From Typha latifolia (Eukaryota > Streptophyta > Magnoliopsida > Poales > Typhaceae), in contig CM034101.1 of the NCBI GenBank assembly GCA_019914945.1, positions 1,871,188 through 1,935,187 on the forward strand: a stretch of 64,000 nt of DNA, written 5' to 3'. Both the position numbers and the translations under genes were made by a program. Shown piece after piece: positions 23,879 to 36,400 of the stretch. Each line of letters opens with the position of its first letter. The stretch's first letter is position 1. Below the pieces are notes generated by a model. It had not been told where the DNA came from, did not search any database, and worked only from the letters and a program-made list of their open reading frames with translations.

Positions 23879-24357
23879 GGTGGTTGATGGAATGGATCAG
23901 AGACAATGTAACAGAGTAAACTAGGAAATTTGAGGATGGGAAGACGACAATTGTTATGGCCATATTCGTTGACGAATAACGACCATCTCCTCTAATAGAA
24001 GATGCTTTCCAATGACCAACGAGATAATAGTTTATGTTGGCTTCGTGGCTTTTAGCTGTCAATTGTTCGACAGCATAAGTGGCTTAAAACAGCCTAACTG
24101 CCGATGTTATCTTCTTTTTTAATCAAACCAACAAAACATATTCTTATTTTACTTAGGTGTAAGTGCATTTTAAACCCACCTCTTAATTTACAATTAATTA
24201 GTTAAGCCAACCTAGCCCAACCCGAACCAACTCCACGCCCAATCTAACCCAACTATGTAGTCAATTTGACGCGTGGGTCCGTTTGGACCGTTACCGATCC
24301 GATCTAGGATTAATCGAGTTGCCCGTGGAGTGTCGATATAAATGACCAAACGAGAGC
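23879..24357. promoter_or_regulatory. Shared upstream region of PTC52 copy B and eS28
   Basis: About 480 bases separate the PTC52 copy B start codon (-) from the eS28 5' exon (+), so the two genes share a compact divergent promoter region. It contains a site II element (AGCCCA at 24214-24219, the complement of TGGGCT) on the eS28 side. Site II elements are typical of plant ribosomal-protein promoters. Confidence 0.6.
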
Positions 24358-24365
24358 TAGGGTTT
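24358..24365 (+). promoter_or_regulatory. Telo-box of the eS28 gene
   Basis: TAGGGTTT is the complement of the telo-box AAACCCTA. It is found near the transcription start of many plant ribosomal-protein genes, often with site II elements, as here. Confidence 0.65.
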
Positions 24366-24434
24366 TTCTCCATCCGCTCGAAGCCTGGACCAACTCTTCA
24401 CAATAGCTCCTCCCATCTCCTTGACAATCTAGAG
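24366..24434 (+). other. Non-coding first exon of eS28 (5' leader)
   Basis: A pyrimidine-rich leader just after the telo-box ends in AG at 24434, followed by GTGAGC, a strong donor. The 1639-base intron that follows (24435-26073) ends in TGCAG directly before the coding exon. A 5' leader intron is common in plant ribosomal-protein genes. The exact 5' end is unknown. Confidence 0.65.
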
Positions 24435-26073
24435 GTGAGCCCTTCGAAGAAGCTTGAATTCATCCTCGAATTTGCTATTTATAATCGTGATTCTTTGTTT
24501 CCCTTGTGCTAATTTTATGTTGATTCGGTATGTAGATTTGATTACGATTTTCTTTTCTTGCTAGCTATCGGTTTATATAGTATTATCGGTGTTATGTGAT
24601 ATATAATGATTCTTGTGAGTTGATAATCTCTATCTTCTATTGGCACTCAAAAGTGGTAGATTTTATAAATTTTGGGGCCTTATTTTGGTTAACTTCTTGA
24701 ACCGAAGGAGAAGTAACAACAGTTAGGAACAGAAACTAAATTAATATTGTCTAATGTACCACTTGGTTTATAACGAAATAGTCGATATGCATTTTAAGAA
24801 ATTTATCGAGATTTAAGTGGTATTTGCTCTCTGTGGGTCTGTGTCATAGGCGATTTTTGCTAACAAACTTCTCAGATTCATGAAGATTCTGAATTTCTCT
24901 GCTTCATTTTTGTTTTTCTTTGTAGATATCCGCCTGATCCATCCCATATTACCTAACATTTTATTTAGTTTTTTCTTGCCTTTTTGGATGAACAACTTTT
25001 ACAGTTCTGAATCGATATGTCGTCGTATTAGGTGATTAAGATATTGTGTATTGCTAGAGACAACCTGGAAAGACCCTTGGTTTTGTTAGGTCGTGTTGAC
25101 ATTTCTGAATAATTATTTGGATGGCTTCCAAGTTTAATAGAACGAAGCTTTTTGAAGTCTTCTCATATTTCCATCATCTATTTGTGAAATAATGTGCACC
25201 TCCTAGAGTAGTAAGCCAAGATTGGGTGACAAGTGGGGGAGGTGTTCATCAAGTAGCCCTTGACCTCTTCCCTCTATATGTCTATTTCATGGCTACATGG
25301 ATAGTTGAGAATATTTACTACTCATTGTCATATTGATAATTTAACTTAGACAAGGTGTAATTTATAAACTCAGATCAGAAATTTCGGCCCAAATTAGCTA
25401 GATACTAGTAATGTCCTTGGATCTGATTTTGGTCATCTTGAATATTTCTCGCTTATGATTAACTCATGCATTACAAGTTAAAATTCTTATTACAAGATTT
25501 ACTTGACAAATTGTGCTCTTGACGTTCAGTAGTACCATGTTATGACTGAAGACATTAATATTGTATACACAAGTTGTAGGTTTGGGCTCAAATCAAATGC
25601 TTTGATCTTAATAACTTTTTGAGATTCATAGAGTTTTTTCACTACCGGGAACTTAACAAGATAAATTTTGCAGTTGGAACTTCTTCCTTTTCCTTTTCAT
25701 GACAATAAGCAGCTCATGAAGATGTTGGGCATCTACTCTCTTTCTCACTCTCTCATCAATGTAATTTGATTCCAGTTTCACATAGATTTTGATCATTTGG
25801 ATCTTTTCAATCAATAATTTGTTATTGGGTTTCAAATGGCTGTGCTGCCATATTAGTTGATTGGAGTAATTTAACATAGATGCCAAGCCCCTGGTTTGAT
25901 TAGGCCAGGTTGACTTTATTCGAGAATTCTCTGGATGGGATCCAGGTCCATATATTTCTTGAAGTCTTGAACTACTGAACCTTTTTTCATTGTTTCTCAT
26001 GTTGAGAACAGTGGGAAGTATTATTTGTGAGCCCTTCTGATTTTGCTCAATGTTACATTTGCTTGCAATGCAG
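24435..26073 (+). other. 5' leader intron of the eS28 gene
   Basis: A GT-AG intron of about 1.6 kb with no recognised RNA gene. I looked for C/D-box snoRNA pairs, since ribosomal-protein introns often host them, and found no convincing box C plus box D arrangement. Its first 350 bases are the source of the relic at 19320-19593. Confidence 0.6.
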
Positions 26074-26074
26074 C

Positions 26075-26272
26075 ATGGATTCTCAAGTTAAGCTTGCTGT
26101 CGTTGTGAAGGTGATGGGCCGAACTGGATCGAGAGGCCAGGTGACCCAGGTTAGGGTTAAGTTTTTGGATGATCAGAACCGGCTCATCATGAGAAATGTG
26201 AAGGGGCCAGTGAGGGAAGGCGACGTCCTCACCCTTCTCGAGTCTGAACGAGAAGCAAGAAGGTTGCGCTGA
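26075..26272 (+). CDS. RPS28: 40S ribosomal protein eS28 (RPS28)
   Basis: A complete 65-residue protein in one coding exon. It is a component of the small ribosomal subunit near the mRNA exit channel. The sequence begins [20 protein letters not shown] and ends in the highly conserved [11 protein letters not shown]. Length and sequence match plant eS28 throughout. The ATG is the second base after the splice acceptor at 26073. It is tail-to-tail with RRP5 and head-to-head with PTC52 copy B. Confidence 0.97.
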   Translation: MDSQVKLAVVVKVMGRTGSRGQVTQVRVKFLDDQNRLIMRNVKGPVREGDVLTLLESEREARRLR

Positions 26273-27403
26273 TGAGATATTATGACTCGCCAAGGTTCAT
26301 ACTAGTGCTTTCTAGTGATAATGCAGCTTGGTGCTTTTTGTCGGGTCTGTAGGTTTCTGTGTTCCTGTCTGTTGCAGGAGTGGTTATAGTTATATAAATT
26401 TTGCTTAAATGCTGTGCAAGTTGCTCTACTTTAAACCAAAGTGTTTATAAACTTCTGTTAGGTGGCCGTATGAGTTTGTTGATTCGGATCTCCTATCTAT
26501 ATCTAATGTTTGACTGGGTGAACCAAGTTCTTCCATGACAAATGAATGGTTTGAGTAATTAGCATTTTCCATTTTAAGAGTAAGGTATGGTCATTGCCCT
26601 GTTCTCCATCCCATGGTGCAAGAGCTTGGGTCTCATTCCTAAGATAAATCTGAATCTTCGATATGGAATTCTTTGCCTTGCTCTCCTACCGTAAAAGGAA
26701 AGAGCTACGGTGGAAGATAAGGCTAGGCAAAACTCCAACAAATATTTGTATATGAAGCTGAAAGTATTAGTCCCGAGTTTGTCACATCTCAGGAGTACAC
26801 TGTAGAACCTGAAAACAGGGCACGCTGGTTGTGCACAAGTCCGCAAACAAGCACGACAAATGCAAAAATAGCTCGACACTGACGACCTTTATTGCAAATA
26901 CAGCATGTAGTTATGCTGGAAAATATTATATTTACTAAATCTAACAGCGAACAGTAATTGCTTGCATCCTCCAACGGGAGAAAAGAATAAAAACACTAGT
27001 TTTTGGTCAAGTGATAATCACTCAGATTTTGCCTTTCCATTTAAATAAGAAAAAGATTACAAAGGTTCTTAAATAATGAGGTATGTATCAGCTGATAGAT
27101 TGCATCGATGTTTGGCAGATCTAAAACTTATGTCATTCACCTCTCCAGTATCAGCGTTTGCCCCAGCCAAAAGGCCACACTGCCTTGTCATCCAGGTCCA
27201 CTTCTCAGCATGATTATTTGTTGCAGATAGCTGAGGGCAGTAGGCTGAGCTGCAAAAGCTATTTCTCTTCAGAGAGAAACAATTAATCTCCAGCGAAGCA
27301 TATAGAAGACGAGCTGCAAAAGCTGTCTCTTCAGGCAGAAACAATTAATCTTTCAGCTGAAGGCCTCCCCACCATTGCTGTGCAGGTTCATGTTCCACAT
27401 ATA
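26273..27403. other. Convergent 3' region between eS28 and RRP5
   Basis: Holds the 3' untranslated sequences of eS28 (+) and RRP5 (-). A diverged direct repeat lies at 27247-27290 and 27311-27350. The short frames here have no family resemblance. No RNA gene is seen. Confidence 0.6.
27247..27350. repeat. Imperfect direct repeat in the RRP5 3' flank
   Basis: Two copies of a block of about 42 bases starting gagctgcaaaagct and ending gaaacaattaatc are separated by about 20 bases. The second copy has a few substitutions and a small deletion. Confidence 0.8.
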
Positions 27404-30400
27404 TCAAGTTAATGAACTCTCGACATATTCCAGTGCCTTACTCTTCACATGTTCAATCCTGTCTTCATCACCCTGAGTTTTCTCATACTCTAGGTACTTC
27501 TTAAATAAGAACTGCCAGTGGGCCAGTAGAAGAAAATTCACTTATGAGTGAAAAAGACAAAAAAAAGGGTCACAAAATCATAACTATAGTCTACAAGAAA
27601 CTTTCGATGATAACACAATTTAAAAGATTATCATTGAGAAGGATTATAATTGAAGTCTGCCCTTCTATATATAGATGATGATGCAAGTGATTTTACCGTC
27701 CAAAGTTCACAATTCATGCACCACTAAACTAATGCATAAATGTACAATAAATAGTGGAAATGCGTTTACCCCTTTGCATGTACTCTCTTTCCATATATTA
27801 CGGGGAAACAAGATTAGGTACACTGATGAGATGTGCGGATTAATTTAAAATTTTACCATTTCTTTACAATAATTACTTTCCCCAGTTTCTGTTCATACAG
27901 TTCTTTTTTCTTGAAATAGAGCACAGTATATCAGTGCAAAAAGCAAACAGGGAAAATAAGATCCATCTCTAAGTGGAATCACAACCTTCCATCAGATAGT
28001 GTTAACATATGAACTAGATAAGTGCAATTACAGATCAGCTGCAGATTGCTAGTAGTTATAGAATGTGCTTCGGCAAAAAAATAGAACGGAGAACTTTCTC
28101 ATGTATTCTAGATACTTTGTATGTTAAAAGTCAATCATGGGAGTTTAGGCGTTAATCTTAAAATATTTTACTGTGGTAAGTGAGAATCAAGGATATGAAC
28201 CTTCATTTTTTTCGGTGGAAGACTTAAACATGTTGCCCTCTCAAATAATGCACGAATCACTTCTTTGTCACCAAGGCGAATTTCCTAGAAGAGTAGAGTT
28301 AGTAGACAGCTCCTCATGGCAATAAAATATTAATATACAGCCAGAGTGACAAAATTGGTTACTTGATCAAGGTAGATGCTCCATAGGTCAGTTCTTTTAG
28401 GATACTCTCGCAGCACACTTTCAAACATTGATCTCCCTCTCTCGGGCACACCACACTTAAATTCAAGAATGGCAATCTGTGAGATGAATTTGATATGCTT
28501 GTTGCGTGGCAGACTTAGAAGAGTGCGATTTACTACAGACTGAATCTCATTTTTGCCTTGCTTTAGGAAGCTTTGCGCATAACGTAACCAAACCTACAAA
28601 TCCATCAGTGCGTTTAAGTTTCCTCAATTAACCCTTGAAGAGTGAATATTATAACTAACCTTGCATGAAGTTTTGAACTTCTTGATCATTCTCTCAAGAA
28701 GCTCATCTGCCAGCTTCTGCTGTTCAGTCCTTTCATACATTCCAAGAAGAGCAAAATGCAACTTTTTGGGATCACAGTACTGTAATGCTCTTTGGAAGGT
28801 TTTCTTAACAGCCTCCTGGTTATGATTCAGAGTTAATTAATCCAAGCCAACAAAATAGGTTGTGAACAAATATAGATAGCCATTACCTCAGGTGGACTTC
28901 CATATTCATTTTCTAAATTGAAATATGCAACCCAAATATTAAGCTTCTCCTCCTCTTCTCTAACGTTTATTGTTCTTAGAGCCCTTCAAAGATAAACAAG
29001 ATAGCTCAACAAATATTACAACTGCCGTACACTATATAGAGCATAGACAATAATTAATAAGCTAATAATTGATGAAGCCTAACTTGTTACGACTCGAAAT
29101 CGGAATTATAACTAGCTATATACCTCAATACGCTTGAGATATACGAAGTCTTACTAATACTACCTAAGTGTATAATGACATTGTTTATTTTCATTACAAT
29201 TAGTTTAAATTTAATAAAGCAGATCCTCTTCATTTATTTATTCTTGTCATTATACACTTAGAAAGTATTAGTAAGGCTTTGTGTATCTCAGACGTATTGA
29301 GATACATGGCCGGTCACGATTCTAATTTCGGGTCGTGACATGACTGATTTCTTATTTCACTAAATAAACAAACAATACCTCGACGCTATATAAAGCTTTA
29401 TTATAATCTGTCTTAGTTAACCAGTCAAGCAAGGAATTTGGACAAATACAAATGAACTGTTAAATTTATTGAAAAATCCATGAAACCAAGATACAAGTTT
29501 GAAGGTCAACTGTTAATAAACTAGGAGGGCATGCAACACTTAAATAATACTAACAGAACTAATATGTTGAATTGAAATATATCTACCATACATAACATAA
29601 TTTATGTATGCACTTAGTGGCATTCTATCAGATGCTCTCTTTCTTCTTTATGTAAAATTACACTTAGTTGCAAATAAGGAATATCATAGATGCTTATCAA
29701 CATCTCCAAAAGACTGCCAAACAAGTAAGATATTGCCCTATGAAATAGATATTGCCTTATGAAATTCAGTCAAACAAGTGAGAATATAATATGACCAATG
29801 TGACCAAATTAGAAAAGCTGTCACTTAAGTTGCATTTCCATTAACACTTCAATTCTGTTAAATCCTATCAAGATTCAAATGCCTTCAGCTTTTCAATGTT
29901 GAAGAACGGGAATGCCAAAGTCATGTACATCTTATTCTTTATAAGAATATCAAATGAAATATATCTAATTAACAAGGCAAGAAAGACACAGAAAAATGTC
30001 TGGAGATGCTAAATACAGACATCATTGCCTAAATATTTAGATATTCTGACTACATGGTACTCACAAAATTACACTACCAATGCACAGAACCTCTGAAACA
30101 GATACATTATTTCCTTCAGCTCTTCCTAGTTATTACTTTATTTCCTTCAGCTCTTCCTAGTTATTACTCGTAAAACCATGTGAAATGAATAAATCTAAAT
30201 ATAGCATTAACAAGTTATTCCAAATTGTGCCACCAAGAACATACCTTTCAGCAATTGAGCGTGCTTTCTCAATGTCTGCAAGATCTAACATAAATGCCAT
30301 GTAGTTTATCCATACAAAACTACTGTTAGGGGAACTTCTCACCAATTTTTCAAACTCGTCTGCTGTACTTGGAATAACCTTCTGTAAAGACCTTTGCTCA

Positions 30401-33400
30401 GCAGCACTAATTTCAAGTTCCCTAAGTAACATTGTAGGAGGAAAAGTAAGTCCACAATGAAAATTAACCCCTACAACAACTGAATAAATCAACAAAAGCA
30501 TTGAATATACAACCTTTGCTCCTTGGCTTTTTTCTTTATGCGCCTATCACTCTCTTTACCAACTACTTCATTTTTGTTGGTACTATCTAAACTTACAGAA
30601 GCATCATTATCCAAATCGGAGCCATCAGATTCACCCAGGTTAACATCAAGAGGAAGAACAGAAGCCCTTTTTTCTATTTCAGAAAGAATTGCGAAATCTG
30701 TACTTCTGTTTGTAGGTATCGCAGGAGTCCAAGTTAGGTTGTTCTGCTGGAAAGCAAGCAACACGTCATCAACAGGAGCAGTTTCGTCAACAGTATTGTT
30801 GTTTATATCATAGCTTGGAGCTATCTCAGCATCACTGGCATCTCCAATATAAGATCTCTTCATGCCAAGGGATATTCGATGTCTATCTGCATCTACCTGG
30901 CGAATAGAAGAACAAATAGTCAAGGAAACCAAAGCAAGAAAAAGAAAATCTAGACAAATATTTGGTACAGATAGACTAGACCTCAGCATTTATTAAAAAA
31001 TGGGTTCCTTTCTGAAGCCAAAGAAAGAGAACACATTATTCCCCATTACCCAATTTAACAATGATCCAAGAGAAAACTAGATCTATCAGCATATTATCTT
31101 ATTGCCCAAAATACATCACTTGTAGGAAGCAAACCTTCCCAAACAAAAATTGTCTGATTCTCAAAAAGAAGAAACTTGCCTTCAGGACCTTTGCCAAAAC
31201 TTTGTCACCTGCTTTATATCTAGTTTCAATATCATTGATTGCTTCATCAGAAAGCTCCGATATATGACACAAGCCAACCTGGGTGAAGAAGTAAGTTAAG
31301 TTGTGATTTCAAAATAATTCAACCTGGAAGAAAGGTTGAAGAAATTAGTACCAAACTGCTATTATCGATTGTTATGAACAAGCCATATGACTCAGTCCGC
31401 CTAATTTGGCCATGAACAATATCACCAGCATGAAAATTATTGAAATGAGCAGAATCTAGCTTTCTGTGTTTGTTCTCTACATCCGTTCTTAGTGTCACTT
31501 CAACTCTCTTTAGGGAAGGTTCAACAGACAACACCCTGCAGAAACTTCTGCTAATTAAAAGCGACACAAATCCTTTTTAAACAACTTATGGAGACCATTT
31601 TACCTGCCATGTACAAGTTTTCCCACTGGGAACTCCTTTTCAGGATCTTCAATGTAACTGTCTGACAGGTTTGACAGAAGTACTCTAGCATCAACCGTTC
31701 GGGAAAGCATAATGAAACATCCTTTAGAAGTAACATTTTTCACATATCCCTACACATTCACAGAAGTGGAGATGAAGGTGCAACGACTAGAACAATTTTG
31801 CAAGGAAGAGGGATTTCATTGTATAGAATATTTCAACAGTGGGTGAAGATTAGACTTGACTCCGAGTTTATTCATCCAAAATAAAAGATTAGGGATCTAT
31901 TTCATCAACATACTTAATTATTAACTAAGATACACCAAAAGTAAATAACAGCCACATTAAACGTCTAATTCATCTTAATAGAAGTACCATAAGACAATGA
32001 TAAGGGTGCAAGAATGGCAAAATTTTGCTTCTGGAAAACGACAATAGCAGTAATGTCAAGATGTAATTGATCTTCTTACATAAATCACTAAAAAGATTCC
32101 TACTTTTTCTCATAGAATATGATGAAATACTATTTGATGTAGATCCCTAGTGCAAACATATCATAAATGATTTTATCATCAGATAATAAGAATTTTATCT
32201 CACACCAAATATGAGTGCTTATAGCAGACAATCATTTGAATTAAATTTTGATTAGATAACTATTGTATCTATCTGTTAAATCACATCAGAGTGTGTGAAT
32301 GTACCAACAAGCTTTTCTAATGTGTGCATATTACAGGAAGCGCTACCGATTTCATGATGTCATAGCAGGTCTGAACTTTTACCTCAAATAACAACTTATG
32401 CATTGGAAATGTTATCGATAACCAAACAAACAAGTAATCAAATTAGATAAGATGCTTTGACTAAAATGATTTTCATTACTAAGGACTGGTTTTCTAAATA
32501 ACTCGCCAAGTTCGTGATCTCAAAATCCATCTGGTCAAAATAATATGGCTCATTTTCAAAGTCATGTGATGTATACTGAGTTCCTCACTACTGAATAGCA
32601 CCCGCAGTGGCTGTCTGTTCCAATATGATTATTTTATAAGGTTGTGCCACAACATGTAAAGAAATATGATTGATGCTTTCACATCAACTCATACAATATC
32701 CATGCCACTGGACTGGATGAATTGCTATCCACAAACAAACGAAGCACACCTTAATATACAAATGAGGCTGACCTATCACCAATATGACAAGACAGAAGTG
32801 CATCTGAACTTTATATGTTATCATGGTGGATGAATCATGACAATCCTCAACAACCATAATGAAGGTACCATCTGTCATTTACTTGATTGAATTAAACCAA
32901 GTCTGTTTTTTCATCACACGGCAGCATATGAGACTAAAAATAAAGCTAGTTATTTGCGAAACAGATGAATGACTATACAGACGAACGGCACCTTTTTTTC
33001 TATAGAACAAAGAGCTAATTATCTTGATTATGCAATAGCAAGAAGAAGTGACCTTATGTACAAAAGAAGGAAAACAAGTACCTGCACATCCATGTCAGGA
33101 TGAAGATCATCCATCTTTTCAAACCGCTTGCTAGTTTCCCTATAAAACAGAAGAAAGTCCAGATTCTTCATTCTTCAATGGAAAAGTATAACAATTTACG
33201 TGCCAGAGATTATCCCATATAATTCATTATCCTAAATTAATAGTTGCACAAAGCTAAGTTAGCACATATAAGATTCTTTGGCTCATATAGTTACACAAAA
33301 AGGTCATGATGAAGCACTAATGAAGAAATAATCCTACTAAGTATTGTCACTTACAAACTATTGCCAGATTCTGTAGAAACAACAGGCTGAATGGCTTGTA

Positions 33401-36400
33401 TCGATGGACGCAGAGATAAATCAACATGTATGGTTCCTTCTGATGAACGAGTTATGTCCAATATCTTGCATTTGACAAATTTTCCTTCCTGGTATCTGGC
33501 TAAAGGTTCAGGTACCCATGTATCTAGAAGCTCAGTATAATGAGCTCTTCCATATAGGTGAGGTCCAATCTGCACAAGAATGCCACCAACACCAGGAAGA
33601 AGCCTTTTAATTCGGCCACCAACAATATCACCTTGATTAATATGTTCAGTGCCAGTTATATTTGAACCTTTAGCTGCTTGGCTGTTTTTCTCGAAAGATT
33701 CTTGGTTGGCCATTGACTCACAAAATAAAGATGGGCATGATTTCAACCTCAATAATTTTTTCTCTTTATTTATATTTAAGATACATCCCTTGACGGCTTC
33801 ACCAACAGCATACCGTTGCTGAAATCCTTCAAGCTCACTGGGTTCAGAAGAACTATCAAGAATATAAAGATGTGCCATAAAATGTCTGGACACTGTTAGC
33901 CAGACCCAATCACTGTCCACCTTGACAACATAACCTTTAGCAATGGCTCCGATGGAGAAATCAAATTCCTCAGTTTTGGGAGGACTAATCCCTTCCCTGC
34001 AGTCTGCTTAGATTTTACATTCCCCAGAAAAAGAAAAGCAATTAGTATAGTTTAGCGAGAAATACACAAGCAACAATGAGAGGTAATAAATTTGCAAATA
34101 AACATACAACTTGAATAGTAAGGAAATGACTATAGACAAGAACATCACATAATAAAATTTGAGGAACATAAAGTCAAACCATATCAGAACTCAAGAAACC
34201 GGCAAGCTCCGCGTCTTTCAAGTTTCACATTCTCCTATACTTTTAAGTTATTCCATTTAACTCATGTGGCCTTAGCAGCATAGCTCCATCAGAATGTAGA
34301 AGAGAAAAAAGTCGAGATAATTTGCTAGTGAAGGCTGAAATATGGATATAAAGAGAATAAGGGAGCAAGGAAAAGGTGGTTTCCTTTCCTCTACTTCCTC
34401 TTTATTATTTACCAGGAAAAGATCATAAAAGAAGCTTTCTTTCCCCCCTCTTATTTCTCCCTATTAGATTGCTTGGAAGGAAGAGAAATCAAAATCTTAA
34501 GAAGAGGGGAAAAGAAAGTGCAGATGTAGTTGACTAAGATAATTTGGCACTCAAAAGTAACTTGTACAGAAGCTATATATATATATATATATTACAATTC
34601 TGAAGAATTGACTATAGAGAGAAAAGAAATCTATGACCAACAGAAGCTACCATACCTTCAAGTACAGATGGTCTAAGAGACAATTCCCACTGGAATGCTT
34701 TCCCACTCTTTCCTGACTGCTCAGCCTTTGCAACTATTCGTGCATGAAGCATCTCTCCAATTTTAAATTTACTTAAAGGGTTCTCCATGGAATTCTCAGT
34801 GTCAACCACCTACTTATATTAAAAAGGTATCAAAGAAGGGAGTGAGAAATAATCAACACCACACAAATGATGATTGGCAATACTATTGCAGTAATGATCA
34901 CCTCAGTTACATGAACTCTCCCACGAAATGCAATACCAAATTTCAGAATTAACTCAAGAGGCTTTATCTCAACAATCTGGAATTAAAGCATGAAGTTAAA
35001 ATCTGAAACTCAAAATTATAACTATATACAGCTAATATTCACTGATTAGTGATTACTGAATAGAAACAACAGTACCTCCGCTTCAACGAGAGAACCAACT
35101 CGATAACCAGACTTTTTCCTGGACTTCTTAAAACTAGAGCCAGAGACGTCACTGAAAGTTTTGAGAAGAAGAAGTCTTCCAGAGAAGTGAGAGCTCGACA
35201 GTTCCCCAACAGTGACAGTGACACTAGAGCACAAACAAAATCATAAACAAAAAGGCAAAGGGTCCAATTTCCAATACCTCAACACAATGGATATTCATAG
35301 TGTCAAATAAATGCAAAAAATTATAAAATGGAAGACTTGCACCTATATAAAGCACATAGTATCATAGTGCATGTGTTACATGCCACATTAGCAAGCATTG
35401 CCAATTACAAAAAGAATAATTGTCTCAAACTTAATTATCAAGAAAAAAGGTAGAAAATAGCAAATTAAAGAATTTCTTTTGCTAGACAACATAGATTGTC
35501 TTTTGGTTTGATTAGTCAGTTAGACTAGCCATCTTTCAACATGTCATCCTTCAAATGTGGGGCTGTACACGCCGATTAAATCTTCACTTTGATGAGCTAC
35601 AGAATGAGAATTTGGACTTAACCTTAGCATAGGAAAAGAATCCTAGAAGGACTAAAAGAACAGACACGATTCAAATCAAAGCATTTGCACCTCTCCCGAT
35701 CCTAAATGCCCCAATACTTCTCTAGAAAATTAATATCTACATTTGCCTACTTCTATTGCAGATTTGGGTTTTATTAAGATGACCAACAGGCAGGAGGTGA
35801 TTGGGGGAGGGAGGGTTCTATACCAATTGAACTTATCAGATTCTTAAACAAGCCATAGAATTCTATGAAAACGTGCAAGATTCTGCAAGAAAAGCAGCAT
35901 CAATCATACAACAAGTCAAAAGGAAAGAGGTTCTTAAATCATTATTCCTTTTGTCATCTATTCAACCACTTATTAAGTAACAAATATGAGCAAAATACAA
36001 AACATGTAGTCATTGTCCTATTACCAATTAGATTCCATAACTGACTTATCTGAGTTTTCCTAGGTCCCCTCTTGACAAAGGCTTCATATTACTGAACATA
36101 AAAGGACACTTTGGATTAATCAGCATATTTATGCTCAGCTTTCATGAAGACAAACAAAGGACGTTTTACAAACAGAACACTAGAACCGTCTGCAAAGTGG
36201 GGCTGTCAAGGGAGAAACATGAAGACCAAAAAAAGGCAAAAGAGAAGTTAAAGGAAGAGTTTAGCAAACCTTGATTGCCTAAAGAAACTTACAATTGAAA
36301 TACCAAAAGAAGACGTTAATGGCAAGTAAAAGCTAATTATCACCTATTCACCTCTGTCCACTCATATAAATGCTCGTGACACATGGACTAACATAAATAA

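Larger units (their letters stand above)
13343..24779. repeat. Tandem segmental duplication (two units)
   Basis: Unit 1 spans about 13343-19593 and unit 2 about 19606-24779, in the same orientation. Each holds a complete PTC52 gene and its upstream flank into the first intron of eS28. Homology extends through introns and flanks, for example around 13347-13405 versus 19610-19668, so this is a DNA-level duplication and not retroposition. The units differ in length because of indels in introns and the upstream region. Confidence 0.85.
27404..34003 (-). other. RRP5: RRP5 exons 29-40 (last S1 repeats, acidic linker, HAT repeats)
   Basis: Coding exons: 34003-33355 (largest, 649 bases), 33139-33082, 31749-31604, 31535-31352, 31278-31180, 30896-30514, 30421-30245, 28983-28887, 28815-28660, 28593-28363, 28284-28201, 27511-27404 with the stop. 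For exon 29 the acceptor at 34004 was chosen over a nearer AG because only it keeps frame. Exons 35-40 encode the HAT repeats and are the best-conserved part. Confidence 0.87.

Noticed and set aside
29085..29340. Gypsy-type LTR starting TGTCACGACCC
   Set aside because: The two ends are inverted, not direct, and the whole element is only 256 bases, so a MITE fits better.
34003..34010. Nearer acceptor for RRP5 exon 29 (TGCAG directly before GGAAGG)
   Set aside because: It breaks frame with exon 28; the AG seven bases upstream keeps it.
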